DNA of 64,000 nt from Bacteroidales bacterium UBA4331. Its GTDB lineage: Bacteria > Bacteroidota > Bacteroidia > Bacteroidales > Paludibacteraceae. Position 1 is the stretch's first letter. Each line of letters starts with the position of its first letter. Positions 32,105 to 41,172 of the stretch are shown here, in pieces. The notes under the pieces were generated by a model. That model was given only the letters and a program-made list of their open reading frames with translations. It did no database searches and had not been told where the DNA came from. The stretch covers positions 21,244 through 85,243 of the forward strand of contig DGTR01000007.1 of the NCBI GenBank assembly GCA_002394395.1. The letters run 5' to 3'. A program made the translations under genes and the position numbers.

Positions 32105-32799
32105 GATTTCCGCTGATTCACTCTTTCTCGGCGAAGTATTTTAATGAGAAGTTCGAGCGTGAGCAGATCGATGCGGAGTATAGTTTGTATCCTATACAAG
32201 AAGAAAGTCTAAAGTCGAAGGTCGAAAGTCTTCTGGACACTTTGGATGGTATGAATGTCACCATGCCGTATAAACAGACGATTATTCCGTATCTGGATCG
32301 TCTGGACGACACAGCGAAAGCGGTAGGGGCAGTGAATGTGATTCACAAGCGTGTGGGTTACAACACGGATTGTTTGGGCTTTATGGAATCAATTCGTCCG
32401 TTGCTGCGTGAAGGTGACAAAAAAGCCTTGGTTCTGGGCACCGGCGGAGCATCGAAAGCCGTTTGTTATGGATTGAGCAAGTTAGGCGTCTCCCCTTCTC
32501 TTGTCAGCCGCACGCCGAAAGAAGGCATGTTGGGTTATGAGGATTTGACGGAAGAGGTGATGAAGGAATACACGGTTATCGTCAATTGTACGCCGTTGGG
32601 CATGGCACCGGAAGAGGATACGTATCCTCCTATTCCGTATGAGATGCTTTCGGCACGACATTTGCTGTTCGATTGCGTGTATAACCCCGAAGTGACGCTG
32701 TTCCTACAGAAAGGCCAAGCGCAGGGAGCTATTATCCGTAACGGCATGGAAATGCTGTACGGACAAGCCAAAGCGGCTTGGAAGATTTGGGAAGGTTGA
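32083..32799 (+). CDS. aroE: Shikimate dehydrogenase with in-frame repeat segment
   Basis: AroE reduces 3-dehydroshikimate with NADPH in aromatic amino-acid synthesis. The 238-residue product has the shikimate-binding start FGIIGFPLIHSFSAKYFN, the catalytic lysine in NVTMPYKQTI, the aspartate in GYNTDCLGF, and the NADP loop LGTGGASKAVCYGL. Its ATG lies inside the 3' end of tilS. The residues ESLKSKVESL (about 41-50) are encoded by tandem gaaagtc and aaagtcgaag words at 32203-32232, a repeat-derived stretch in a loop before the NVTMPYK strand. The motifs are intact. Confidence 0.93.
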   Translation: MRHFGIIGFPLIHSFSAKYFNEKFEREQIDAEYSLYPIQEESLKSKVESLLDTLDGMNVTMPYKQTIIPYLDRLDDTAKAVGAVNVIHKRVGYNTDCLGFMESIRPLLREGDKKALVLGTGGASKAVCYGLSKLGVSPSLVSRTPKEGMLGYEDLTEEVMKEYTVIVNCTPLGMAPEEDTYPPIPYEMLSARHLLFDCVYNPEVTLFLQKGQAQGAIIRNGMEMLYGQAKAAWKIWEG

Positions 32800-32831
32800 A
32801 AGTTTAGTGAATTAGTGATTAGAGACAAGAT

Positions 32832-33905
32832 ATGAAAACATTTTTAATGGTGCTATTAACTATAGCGCTGACGAATCTGAATGACAATTACCACGAGGCG
32901 GGTAAGTCTGAAATGGTGTATTACAGCCCGAAGACCAGTGTTCGGCTGGATTTCACGTATGAAGAAAGACGTGAAGAAGCGGGTGAGTTTGCGGCGTTTG
33001 CCGAGGAGTTATTAGGTATCAAAGACGCCATTAAAGAGGACAAGACGACCTATGCTTTCCAAGGCGTAGAGATCGGTACACACACGCAGGTGGACCTGAA
33101 TCGGCCGCATGTGATCTATGCGGAGAACGGCATGCCGTGGCAGTTGGTTAACATCAACGAACGGGGTTTGTTGGTGGGTTATAACCTGCCGCCGGAGCCT
33201 AAAGAGCACAAGAAGGGTCCTGAAAAAGAGGCTGAATGGTCTAGGATTAGTCCTACAAAAGTCTTACCTTATACCGAGGAGATAGTGGATGCAGGCAATA
33301 CGGGTGCCAAAAGTTTGAGGGCACAGGCACAAGCTGTGGCAAAGCAGATCTTCCGTATCCGTGAGACGAGGATGTATCTCTTGAACGGCGAAGTGGAACA
33401 CGCGCCGGCGGATGGGCAGGCCATGGAGTTGGTCCTCAAGGAGTTAAAGCGTCAGGAGAAGCAGTTAGTAGAGCTGTTTACAGGCAAAGTGACCACGGAG
33501 ATCAAGCATAAGCATGTGGGCAGCTGTCCGTACGGAGAGAATTTCAAGTTTTGGAACGAGATGCTCTATTTCTCGGAGGAGAACGGCTTTACGGGTGCAG
33601 ATAATGTGGATGCAGACAAGATTAAGATCAATGTGGAGTTCGTGCATCAGTTGATCAAAAAAGACAACGGCAAGAAAGCGAAGAAAGACAAGAATGCACC
33701 GGAGCTCTCTCCGATTGTATATAACCTGCCGGGCAGCGCACAAGCTTTGGTGTACTACAACGACGAGTTGATCAACAGCAAAGTTGTACCGATGGCGCAG
33801 TTCGGTATCGATGTAGCCCTGCCTAAAGAGTTGTTTACGGGGGCTGAGTTGCCGAAGATCAAGTTCAGCGAAAAGACAGGAGGAGTGATTTCGATTACGA
33901 AATAA
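32832..33905 (+). CDS. DUF4831 family protein
   Basis: This 357-residue Bacteroidota protein of unknown function starts MKTFLMVLLTIALTNLNDNY, which may be a weak signal peptide. Recognisable DUF4831 elements are YYSPKTSVRLDFTYE, the FPAEELLGIKDAI-like FAEELLGIKDAI, and SPIVYNLPGSAQALV near the end. It is rich in charged residues and mostly beta/alpha mixed. Neighbours aroE and porD point to no single pathway. The gap upstream contains ttagtgaattagtgattaga words, and the downstream gap contains atttcaagttta words. Confidence 0.8.
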   Translation: MKTFLMVLLTIALTNLNDNYHEAGKSEMVYYSPKTSVRLDFTYEERREEAGEFAAFAEELLGIKDAIKEDKTTYAFQGVEIGTHTQVDLNRPHVIYAENGMPWQLVNINERGLLVGYNLPPEPKEHKKGPEKEAEWSRISPTKVLPYTEEIVDAGNTGAKSLRAQAQAVAKQIFRIRETRMYLLNGEVEHAPADGQAMELVLKELKRQEKQLVELFTGKVTTEIKHKHVGSCPYGENFKFWNEMLYFSEENGFTGADNVDADKIKINVEFVHQLIKKDNGKKAKKDKNAPELSPIVYNLPGSAQALVYYNDELINSKVVPMAQFGIDVALPKELFTGAELPKIKFSEKTGGVISITK

Positions 33906-33929
33906 TTTCAAGTTTAGGATTTCAAGTTT

Positions 33930-34850
33930 ATGATTTCAAAATTTAGATATATAGCCATATTTCTCGTAAGTCTCATCGGGATTGCTTCTCTTCGTGCGCA
34001 GGAGATCAACTGTACCGTGACCATCAATTCCGACCAGATCGAGGGATCGAACAAACAAGTGTATGAGACCCTGAAATCCGCCATCGAGGAGTATATGAAC
34101 CAGAACCGCTGGACAAATATGACTTTTGCGGAGCAGGAGAAGATCGAGTGCAGTATGATGCTGGTAGTAAAGGCGGTGGCGGATAACATGTACAGCTGCG
34201 AGATGACGTTACAGAGCCGCCGGCCGGTATATGGCACGACGTACACTACCCCGCTCCTCAATTTCGTGGACCGCAATTTCAACTTCACATATCAGGAGTT
34301 CGACCGCATCGAGTACCAGCAGAATCAGTTCACAACAAACCTGACGGCGATGTTGGCGTACTACTGCTATCTGATTATCGGGCATGATATGGACAGTTAC
34401 CAGCGTCTGGGCGGCACGCCGTTCTTCGAGCAATGCGAGAATATTGTGAATGCCTGTCAGAGCGCAAGCATGGAGAGTTCCGAGCAGAAAGGATGGCTGG
34501 CATTTGACAGCAACCGCAACCGTTATGCGCTGATTAACAACCTTTTAGACGAGGCGTTTAAGAAGTACCGGAATTATTACTACGAGTATCACAGGCTGGG
34601 ACTGGACGAGATGAGCGGCAATGTGACCAACGGCAGAGCCCGCATCGCAGAGGGTATCTCTGTGCTGAAAGAGGCATATCGTGCGCGCCCGGCAACTTAC
34701 GTCATCAACACGTTCCTGGATGCCAAAGCCGATGAGTTGGTGGATATCTTCAAGAAAGGCACGGACAAAGAGAAGAAAGAGGTGTATGATTTGTTGGTGG
34801 ATATCGACCCGACGCGGCAAGGCACGTATGACCGGATGAATGAGAATTAA
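33930..34850 (+). CDS. porD: PorD-type T9SS-associated protein (DUF4835)
   Basis: The 306-residue exported protein has a signal peptide (MISKFRYIAIFLVSLIGIAS, cleavage after RAQ) and the DUF4835 features EINCTVTINSDQIEG, QNRWTNMTF and YYCYLIIGHDMDSY. DUF4835 proteins are annotated as the T9SS component PorD, although their exact place in the secretion machine is not well defined. The downstream neighbour is recN, a pairing I recall from other Bacteroidota. The 19-bp gap to recN is two ggattag words. Confidence 0.78.
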   Translation: MISKFRYIAIFLVSLIGIASLRAQEINCTVTINSDQIEGSNKQVYETLKSAIEEYMNQNRWTNMTFAEQEKIECSMMLVVKAVADNMYSCEMTLQSRRPVYGTTYTTPLLNFVDRNFNFTYQEFDRIEYQQNQFTTNLTAMLAYYCYLIIGHDMDSYQRLGGTPFFEQCENIVNACQSASMESSEQKGWLAFDSNRNRYALINNLLDEAFKKYRNYYYEYHRLGLDEMSGNVTNGRARIAEGISVLKEAYRARPATYVINTFLDAKADELVDIFKKGTDKEKKEVYDLLVDIDPTRQGTYDRMNEN

Positions 34851-34869
34851 GGGATTAGGGGATTAGAGG

Positions 34870-36453
34870 ATGCTAAAACATTTACATATACAAAACTATG
34901 CGCTGATCAGCCATCTGGACATCGATTTCAGCGATGGATTCTCGGTGTTAACCGGAGAGACCGGTGCCGGAAAGAGTATCATCTTAGGTGCGTTGGCGTT
35001 GGTGTTGGGTGCCCGAGCGGACAGTAAGTCGATTACGGACGGCGAGGACAAATGCATCATCGAGGCGGAGTTTGATGAAGGTATCATCCGCCGGGAATTG
35101 TACGCCAACGGCAAGAGTCGGTCGTTTGTGGACGACAGCGTAGTGACATTGCAGGAACTGAAAGCGCTGGCGAACAGGCTGATAGATATCCACTCGCAGC
35201 ACGCGAATCTGCTGATTGAGAACGCGGATTTTCAGTTGGAGGTAGTCGATGCGATAGCCGCCAATGAGGCGATTTTAGAAGGCTATAGCGCTCAGTATGA
35301 GCGGTATATGGCGGCTCAAGAGCAGTTGCACAAATTGCAAGAGTTAGCTCGCAAGAGCCGTCAGGACGCGGATTATATCCAATATCGATATAAGTTGTTG
35401 AGCGATGCGGAACTGCAGGAAGGCGAGTTGGAGGAGTTGGAGCAAGAGCAGTATCAGTTGAGTCATGCAGAGGAAATCCGGCACGCTTTGTTGCTTGCTA
35501 CCTTCGCCTTGAATGGCGGAATGGAAGGTGGCGGCGCCATAGAGGCGATACGTTCGTGCCAGTTGGAAGATGCAGCACCGGAACTGCAAGAGCGATTAGA
35601 GAGTGTGCGGATTGAGTTGAAAGACATCGCAGAAGAGGCCGAGCGAAAGATGGAACGCGTGGAGATGGACCCGCAACGGCTGATGTGGGTCGAAGAACGT
35701 ATCGGAGCTTTGCATGAGTTATTGCAGAAATTCGGTGTGGAGCGTGTCGAGGAGCTCATCCAAGAGCGTGACATGTTGGCGCAACAGGTGGAGCGGATGG
35801 ACAGTTTCGATTTCGATATCGAGCAAGCCAAGAAAGAGGCAGAGAAAGAGCGTAAAGCCCTTCAGCAAGCCGGAGAGGCGCTGACTAAGAGCCGCAAAGC
35901 CGTGGTGCCGCAGATATGCAAGAGCCTGGAGGAAGGATTGCAACGTTTGGGCGTGACGCACGCCAAAGTGGAGATTCCGATCACGAAGACGGAAGACTTC
36001 ACGCCGAAAGGCTGCGACGAGGTGCAGCTGATGTTTGCTGCGAACCTCAATCAGAGCCTGAGGGCCGTGAGCGAAGTGGCTTCCGGCGGTGAGATCAGCC
36101 GACTGATGTTGTGCGTCAAAGCGCTGATAGCCAATACGAAAGGTCTGCCGACCATTATCTTCGATGAGATAGACACCGGTGTTAGTGGGAATATCGCCAC
36201 CCAGATGGCTTCTATCATGCGGGAGATGGCGAAAAGCCGCCAGATCATCGCTATCACCCATCTGCCGCAGATAGCTGCGTTGGGCGAGAACCATTACAAG
36301 GTCTATAAAGCCGACACGGCGCAACGAACCGAGACGCATATCAGCCGGCTCAACGAGGACGAACGGATACAAGAGATAGCCACGATGCTGAGCGGAAACG
36401 AAGTAAGCGAATCGGCACTTAAGACGGCAAGAGAGCTGGTGAATCGCAAATGA
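34870..36453 (+). CDS. recN: DNA repair protein RecN
   Basis: RecN is an SMC-like ATPase that acts on double-strand breaks. The 527-residue protein has the N-terminal Walker A half (LTGETGAGKSIILGAL), two long coiled-coil stretches (about 150-230 and 270-360), and the C-terminal half with the signature ASGGEISRLML, Walker B LPTIIFDEIDTGVSG and the switch ITHLPQIAALGENHYKV. The length is slightly below the usual 550. It starts five bases after repeated ggattag words and is followed by rarA after an ATGGTA-type repeat gap. Confidence 0.96.
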   Translation: MLKHLHIQNYALISHLDIDFSDGFSVLTGETGAGKSIILGALALVLGARADSKSITDGEDKCIIEAEFDEGIIRRELYANGKSRSFVDDSVVTLQELKALANRLIDIHSQHANLLIENADFQLEVVDAIAANEAILEGYSAQYERYMAAQEQLHKLQELARKSRQDADYIQYRYKLLSDAELQEGELEELEQEQYQLSHAEEIRHALLLATFALNGGMEGGGAIEAIRSCQLEDAAPELQERLESVRIELKDIAEEAERKMERVEMDPQRLMWVEERIGALHELLQKFGVERVEELIQERDMLAQQVERMDSFDFDIEQAKKEAEKERKALQQAGEALTKSRKAVVPQICKSLEEGLQRLGVTHAKVEIPITKTEDFTPKGCDEVQLMFAANLNQSLRAVSEVASGGEISRLMLCVKALIANTKGLPTIIFDEIDTGVSGNIATQMASIMREMAKSRQIIAITHLPQIAALGENHYKVYKADTAQRTETHISRLNEDERIQEIATMLSGNEVSESALKTARELVNRK

Positions 36454-36487
36454 GAAAATTGAAAATGACCAAATTGTAAATGACTTT

Positions 36488-37765
36488 ATGTTGCCATTAG
36501 CAGAGAGACTTCGGCCAAAGACCTTGGACGAATACATAGGGCAGAAACATCTGGTGGGCGAAGGAGCGATCCTGAGGCAGATGATCGAGAGCGGGAATAT
36601 CGCTTCGTTCATTTTGTGGGGTCCTCCGGGTGTCGGCAAAACGACTCTGGCGCGAATCATCGCCCATCAGTTACAACGACCGTTTTACACGCTGAGTGCC
36701 GTTACGAGCGGCGTGAAGGAGGTACGCGACGTGATCGACAAAGCCAAACGCACGTCGGTCATGAACAGCGGTCTTTTTGCGCCGGCCGACAGCCGCAGTC
36801 CGATACTTTTTATTGACGAGATCCATCGTTTCAGCAAGAGCCAGCAAGACAGCCTCTTGGGAGCGGTGGAAGAAGGCACGATCACGTTGATCGGCGCCAC
36901 CACGGAGAACCCGTCGTTTGAGGTCATCACGCCGCTTCTGAGCCGGTGTCAGGTGTATGTACTGAAATCCTTAGAGAAGGCGGATCTATTAGAGTTACTG
37001 GACCGCGCGATGACCCAAGACGAGTATATACGGTCGCTCGGTATCACAGTCAAAGAGACGGAATCAATATTACGGTATAGTGGTGGAGACGCGCGTAAGT
37101 TACTGAATATCATTGAGTTAGTCAGCAACAGCGGCGTCAAGGTCATCGACAACGAGACCGTCACCAAACAGCTGCAACAAAACCCCGTGGCGTACGACAA
37201 GGACGGCGAGATGCATTATGACATCATTTCCGCGTACATCAAATCCATCCGCGGGAGTGACCCGCAAGCCGCCATCTATTGGCTGGCGCGGATGATTGCA
37301 GGCGGCGAGGATCCGAAGTTCATTGCGCGGCGGTTAGTCATCTCCGCGAGCGAAGACATAGGGCTCGCGAACCCGAATGCAATGCTGGTAGCCAATGCGT
37401 GTTTCGACGTACTGACAAAAATCGGCTGGCCGGAAGGACGAATCCCCTTAGCAGAAGCCACTATCTATTTAGCCACAAGCCCAAAGAGCAACTCCGGCAT
37501 ATTAGCTATCGACGCTGCCCTTGGCGTAGTACAAGAAACCGGCAATCTGCCCGTACCTCTGCACCTGAGAAATGCGCCAACGAGTCTGATGAAAGAGCTT
37601 GGTTACTCGGACGGATACAAATATGCGCATGATTTTCCGAACCATTTTGTCAAGCAACAATTCATGCCGGACGAGTTGGTTGGAAGGGAATTCTGGCAGG
37701 CTCAAGGCAGCCCGCAAGAACAGAAGATGGCAGACTGGATGAAATTCCTATGGGGAAGTAAATAG
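36488..37765 (+). CDS. rarA: Replication-associated recombination protein A (MgsA/RarA)
   Basis: RarA is an AAA+ ATPase that works at stalled replication forks. The 425-residue product contains MLPLAERLRPKTLDEYIGQ, Walker A GPPGVGKTTLA (near 44-54), Walker B ILFIDEIHRF, sensor ATTENPSFEV and the C-terminal tetramerisation segment with YKYAHDFPNHF. The stop TAG shares its last base with the GTG start of hemW, implying coupling. Confidence 0.95.
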   Translation: MLPLAERLRPKTLDEYIGQKHLVGEGAILRQMIESGNIASFILWGPPGVGKTTLARIIAHQLQRPFYTLSAVTSGVKEVRDVIDKAKRTSVMNSGLFAPADSRSPILFIDEIHRFSKSQQDSLLGAVEEGTITLIGATTENPSFEVITPLLSRCQVYVLKSLEKADLLELLDRAMTQDEYIRSLGITVKETESILRYSGGDARKLLNIIELVSNSGVKVIDNETVTKQLQQNPVAYDKDGEMHYDIISAYIKSIRGSDPQAAIYWLARMIAGGEDPKFIARRLVISASEDIGLANPNAMLVANACFDVLTKIGWPEGRIPLAEATIYLATSPKSNSGILAIDAALGVVQETGNLPVPLHLRNAPTSLMKELGYSDGYKYAHDFPNHFVKQQFMPDELVGREFWQAQGSPQEQKMADWMKFLWGSK

Positions 37766-38859
37766 TGGCGGGCGTCTATATACATATACCGTTTTGCGTG
37801 CGCAGGTGTGCGTACTGCGACTTCTTCTCCACCACCCTTTTGGAGCGGCGTGAGGCGTATGTTGAGACGGTGTTGAAGGAGATTGAGAAACGGCGTGAAG
37901 AAGCCGGAGCAATCCGGACGATCTATATCGGCGGTGGCACGCCAAGCACGTTGGAGGCTTCGCATATACGACGGATGATTGAGGCCATCGGAGCACCGGA
38001 TGCTACGGAAGTGACGATGGAGCTGAACCCGGGCGACGCGTCGGCGGAGTACCTCAAGGCTATCCGGGAAGCCGGCGTCAACCGGTTATCCATCGGCATT
38101 CAGTCTTTTCAAGACGAGTTGTTGCGACTCATCGGAAGACGGCATAACGCCGCGCAAGCGATCAAAGCGGTTCGTATGGCACAGGAGGCGGGTTTTGAAA
38201 ACCTCTCCATCGACCTGATGTACGCCTTGCCGACGCAGACGATGGCGCGATGGAAGGAAGATATCGAGACGGCGCTCGGCCTGAAAGTACAACATATATC
38301 GTCTTACGGCCTGATGTACGAGGACGGGACTGCGATGACGAAGAGGCTGGAGAAAGGCGAGATAGAAGCTGTAGATGAAGAGACGGAGAACGCGATGTAC
38401 GACACCCTCTGCCAGCGGCTCAAAGAGGCGGGATTCGTGCATTATGAGGTCAGCAATTTCGCGTTGCCAGGCTACGAGGCGCAGCATAACAGCAGTTACT
38501 GGGACGGCACGCCGTATGTCGGCATAGGCGCCGGTGCGCACAGTTATCTGCCTCCCGCTCGGAGTTGGAACCCCAGCGACCTGAACGCTTATATACAGGG
38601 CATTGAGGGCGGTTCTTTAGTGCGGGAAAGCGAGACGCTGAGCGAGAAGGATATGTATAACGAGCGGATCATGTTGGGGCTGAGAACGAGTAAAGGAATC
38701 CGCCTTGACGATACTCAAAGGTCGCGGGCAGGTCGCGGGCAGGTCGCGGGATTGGACCGTTTTTCGGGTCTCTTACGGCTCACGGAGGATGGACGGCTGG
38801 TCGCCACGCAGGAAGGCCTGCATGTATTAAATCGAATAATTGAAGAATTGATGATATGA
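37765..38859 (+). CDS. hemW: Radical SAM HemW-like protein with 11-bp repeat insertion
   Basis: HemW is a radical SAM protein related to the oxygen-independent coproporphyrinogen oxidase HemN and is thought to handle heme insertion. The 364-residue product has the radical SAM cluster motif CVRRCAYC near the start, GGGTPS, and the family segments SIGIQSFQDELL and YALPTQT. The GTG start at 37765 is favoured because it gives the canonical beginning AGVYIHIPFC. Near residues 319-330 (RSRAGRGQVAGLD) the DNA is three tandem 11-bp ggtcgcgggca units, which are also found at 62091-62121. It overlaps the PBP gene by four bases. Confidence 0.92.
   Translation: MAGVYIHIPFCVRRCAYCDFFSTTLLERREAYVETVLKEIEKRREEAGAIRTIYIGGGTPSTLEASHIRRMIEAIGAPDATEVTMELNPGDASAEYLKAIREAGVNRLSIGIQSFQDELLRLIGRRHNAAQAIKAVRMAQEAGFENLSIDLMYALPTQTMARWKEDIETALGLKVQHISSYGLMYEDGTAMTKRLEKGEIEAVDEETENAMYDTLCQRLKEAGFVHYEVSNFALPGYEAQHNSSYWDGTPYVGIGAGAHSYLPPARSWNPSDLNAYIQGIEGGSLVRESETLSEKDMYNERIMLGLRTSKGIRLDDTQRSRAGRGQVAGLDRFSGLLRLTEDGRLVATQEGLHVLNRIIEELMI
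38720..38758 (+). repeat. 11-bp tandem repeat within hemW
   Basis: Units ggtcgcgggca start at 38720 and 38731; a third, ggtcgcggg, starts at 38742 and runs into attggaccg. Positions 62091-62121 have two related units followed by attgaaccg. Confidence 0.85.
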
Positions 38860-41126
38860 ATTGGAAAAGTTGGTATAAACCATTTTTGATTTGGTTTTGG
38901 AGCTTGTTTTTCGGCGGAATTACCGTGGCGTTTCTGGTCATTTGGCTGATTACGGAAGGTGCGTTGGGTTATCTTCCTCCTTTGGAGGAATTGCAGAACC
39001 CGAAGAACTCTTTTGCGAGCGAGATCATCTCCTCGGACATGCAGTCCTTGGGGCGTTACTACCGCTATGAGAACCGTATCGGCGTGCAGTATTCGGATCT
39101 CTCGCCGGATCTGATTAATGCCCTGATAGCGACGGAGGATGTGCGGTTCTATGACCACACGGGTGTGGATTTCAAGTCGATGTTCCGTGCGGTATTGAAA
39201 CTCGGCCGTGCGGGCGGTGGCTCTACCCTCACCCAGCAGCTGGCCAAACAGCTCTGGTCTCCGCGCGCGAACAATATCTTCGAGCGCGCGATGCAGAAAC
39301 CCATCGAATGGGTCATCGCCACGAAGCTGGAGCGGCTCTACAGCAAGGACGAGATCCTGCTGATGTACCTCAACCAGTTCGATTTTCTGTATAACGCCGT
39401 GGGAATTCAGTCGGCGGCGCAGGTCTATTTCTCGACCACTCCGAAGGATCTGAAGATGGAGGAAGCGGCGATGCTTGTAGGCATGTGTAAGAACCCCTCG
39501 CTGTACAACCCCGTCCGCCATCCGGAGCGCGCTACAGGAAGGCGTAACACGGTTCTTGGGCAGATGGAGAAATACGGTTACATCGATGCGGCCGTGCGCG
39601 ATTCGCTCGCGGCGCTGCCCTTGGAGTTGCATTACCGCTCGGTGGATCACAAGCAAGGTATCGCTCCTTATTTCCGCGAGTACCTGCGCGTGGTGCTGAC
39701 CGCCAAAGAGCCCAAAGAGAGCGATTATTCCGAGTGGAACCAACAGCAATACCGCTTGGACAGATGGCAATGGGAGAACAACCCGCTGTTTGGTTTTTGC
39801 GAGAAAAACCGCAAGCCGGACGGCAGCAAGTATGACATCTATCAGGACGGTCTGAAGATCTACACGACCATCGATTCGCGGATGCAGAGGTATGCCGAGG
39901 AGGCCGTGAGCGAGCATATGCAGGCACAACAGAAATCCTTCTTCAAGGAACTCAAACGCAAGAAGAACGCACCTTTCTCACGGTCGCTGACGCAGGAGGA
40001 AGTGGACGGCATCATGAACCGCTCGATCAGGCAGACCGACCGGTACCGAATAATGAAACGTGAGGGGTGCTCCCAGGACTCGATCATGGCAGCATTCAAG
40101 ACCCCGCGTGAGATGCAGATCTTCACGTACGAAAACGGCATGATTGATACCGTCATGAGCCCGTATGACTCGATCAAATGGCAGAAGAGTTTCCTGCGTT
40201 GCGGATTCATGTCCATGGACCCGCATACCGGTCATGTGAAGGCGTATGTGGGCGGTCCGAATTTCGCGCATTTCCAATACGACATGACGACCAAAGGTCG
40301 CCGACAGGTGGGTTCGACGGTCAAACCGTACCTCTACACGCTCGCGATGGACGAAGGCATGTGGCCGTGCGAGAAGACAGTCAACGAGCCCGTGACCCTC
40401 ATCGACGCCAACGGCATCGAATGGACGCCGCGCGACACGCACGACAAGTACCGAGGCGACACGGTCACGCTGACCTGGGGCTTGATGAACTCGTCCAACT
40501 GGATCTCCGCGTACCTCATGTCCCTCTTCACGCCGGAGCAATTAGTGAAGATCATGCAGTCCTTCGGTATCCAGGGCGAGTTAGACCCCGTGGTCTCGCT
40601 CTGTCTGGGTCCGTGCGAGGTGAGCGTCGAGGAGATGGTGGACGCCTACACGACTTTCGCCAACAAAGGAATCCGTACCGAACCGCTCTACGTCACCCGC
40701 ATCGAAGACAGCAACGGCAATATCATCGGTTCGTTCACCCCGCGGACACATGAGATCATCAGCGAGACGACCGCCTATAAGATGATTTATATGTTGCGCG
40801 CGGTCGTCGATCACGGAACGGGTGTCCGGATGCGCTACAGATACGGTCTGACGGTACCGATGGGCGGTAAGACAGGCACGACGAACAATAACTCCGACGG
40901 ATGGTTCATGTGCTTCACGCCGTCGCTCGTCAGCGGCACGTGGGTCGGTGGCGAAGATCGTGGCATACATTTTGATGGTATGGCAGAGGGACAGGGCGCT
41001 TCGATGGCGTTGCCTATCTGCGGACTGTACATGCAGAAAGTGTTGGCAGACCCGGATTTGGGCTACTCGTCCGAGGAGCAGTTTGATGTTCCCGCATGGT
41101 TTGACCCGAACGAAGGATGTAAATAA
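38856..41126 (+). CDS. Class A penicillin-binding protein (PBP1A type)
   Basis: This 756-residue bifunctional peptidoglycan synthase is anchored by one N-terminal helix (about 9-32). The GT51 glycosyltransferase domain contains ATEDVRFYDHTGVD and GGGSTLTQQLAKQLW. The transpeptidase domain carries the active-site SxxK in RQVGSTVKPYLYTLA, SxN in MNSSNWISA and KTG in GGKTGTTNNNSDGWF. All catalytic motifs are present. It overlaps hemW by four bases (ATGA). The next gap contains a perfect CCTCCCC/GGGGAGG palindrome. Confidence 0.95.
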   Translation: MNWKSWYKPFLIWFWSLFFGGITVAFLVIWLITEGALGYLPPLEELQNPKNSFASEIISSDMQSLGRYYRYENRIGVQYSDLSPDLINALIATEDVRFYDHTGVDFKSMFRAVLKLGRAGGGSTLTQQLAKQLWSPRANNIFERAMQKPIEWVIATKLERLYSKDEILLMYLNQFDFLYNAVGIQSAAQVYFSTTPKDLKMEEAAMLVGMCKNPSLYNPVRHPERATGRRNTVLGQMEKYGYIDAAVRDSLAALPLELHYRSVDHKQGIAPYFREYLRVVLTAKEPKESDYSEWNQQQYRLDRWQWENNPLFGFCEKNRKPDGSKYDIYQDGLKIYTTIDSRMQRYAEEAVSEHMQAQQKSFFKELKRKKNAPFSRSLTQEEVDGIMNRSIRQTDRYRIMKREGCSQDSIMAAFKTPREMQIFTYENGMIDTVMSPYDSIKWQKSFLRCGFMSMDPHTGHVKAYVGGPNFAHFQYDMTTKGRRQVGSTVKPYLYTLAMDEGMWPCEKTVNEPVTLIDANGIEWTPRDTHDKYRGDTVTLTWGLMNSSNWISAYLMSLFTPEQLVKIMQSFGIQGELDPVVSLCLGPCEVSVEEMVDAYTTFANKGIRTEPLYVTRIEDSNGNIIGSFTPRTHEIISETTAYKMIYMLRAVVDHGTGVRMRYRYGLTVPMGGKTGTTNNNSDGWFMCFTPSLVSGTWVGGEDRGIHFDGMAEGQGASMALPICGLYMQKVLADPDLGYSSEEQFDVPAWFDPNEGCK

Positions 41127-41128
41127 AA

Positions 41129-41162
41129 ACCCCACCCGACCTCCCCACAAGGGGAGGAGAGA
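41129..41162 (+). repeat. Dispersed palindromic repeat after the PBP gene
   Basis: CCTCCCC (41141-41147) and GGGGAGG (41152-41158) form a perfect stem with loop acaa, preceded by ccccacccga. It belongs to the family in oadA and tex and could serve as a terminator, although no T-run follows. Confidence 0.8.
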
Positions 41163-41172
41163 AATTTGTAAT

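Noticed and set aside
40948..41172. Upstream extension of the TPR gene frame into the PBP gene
   Set aside because: The extension overlaps the PBP transpeptidase region in another frame; the signal peptide starts at 41173.
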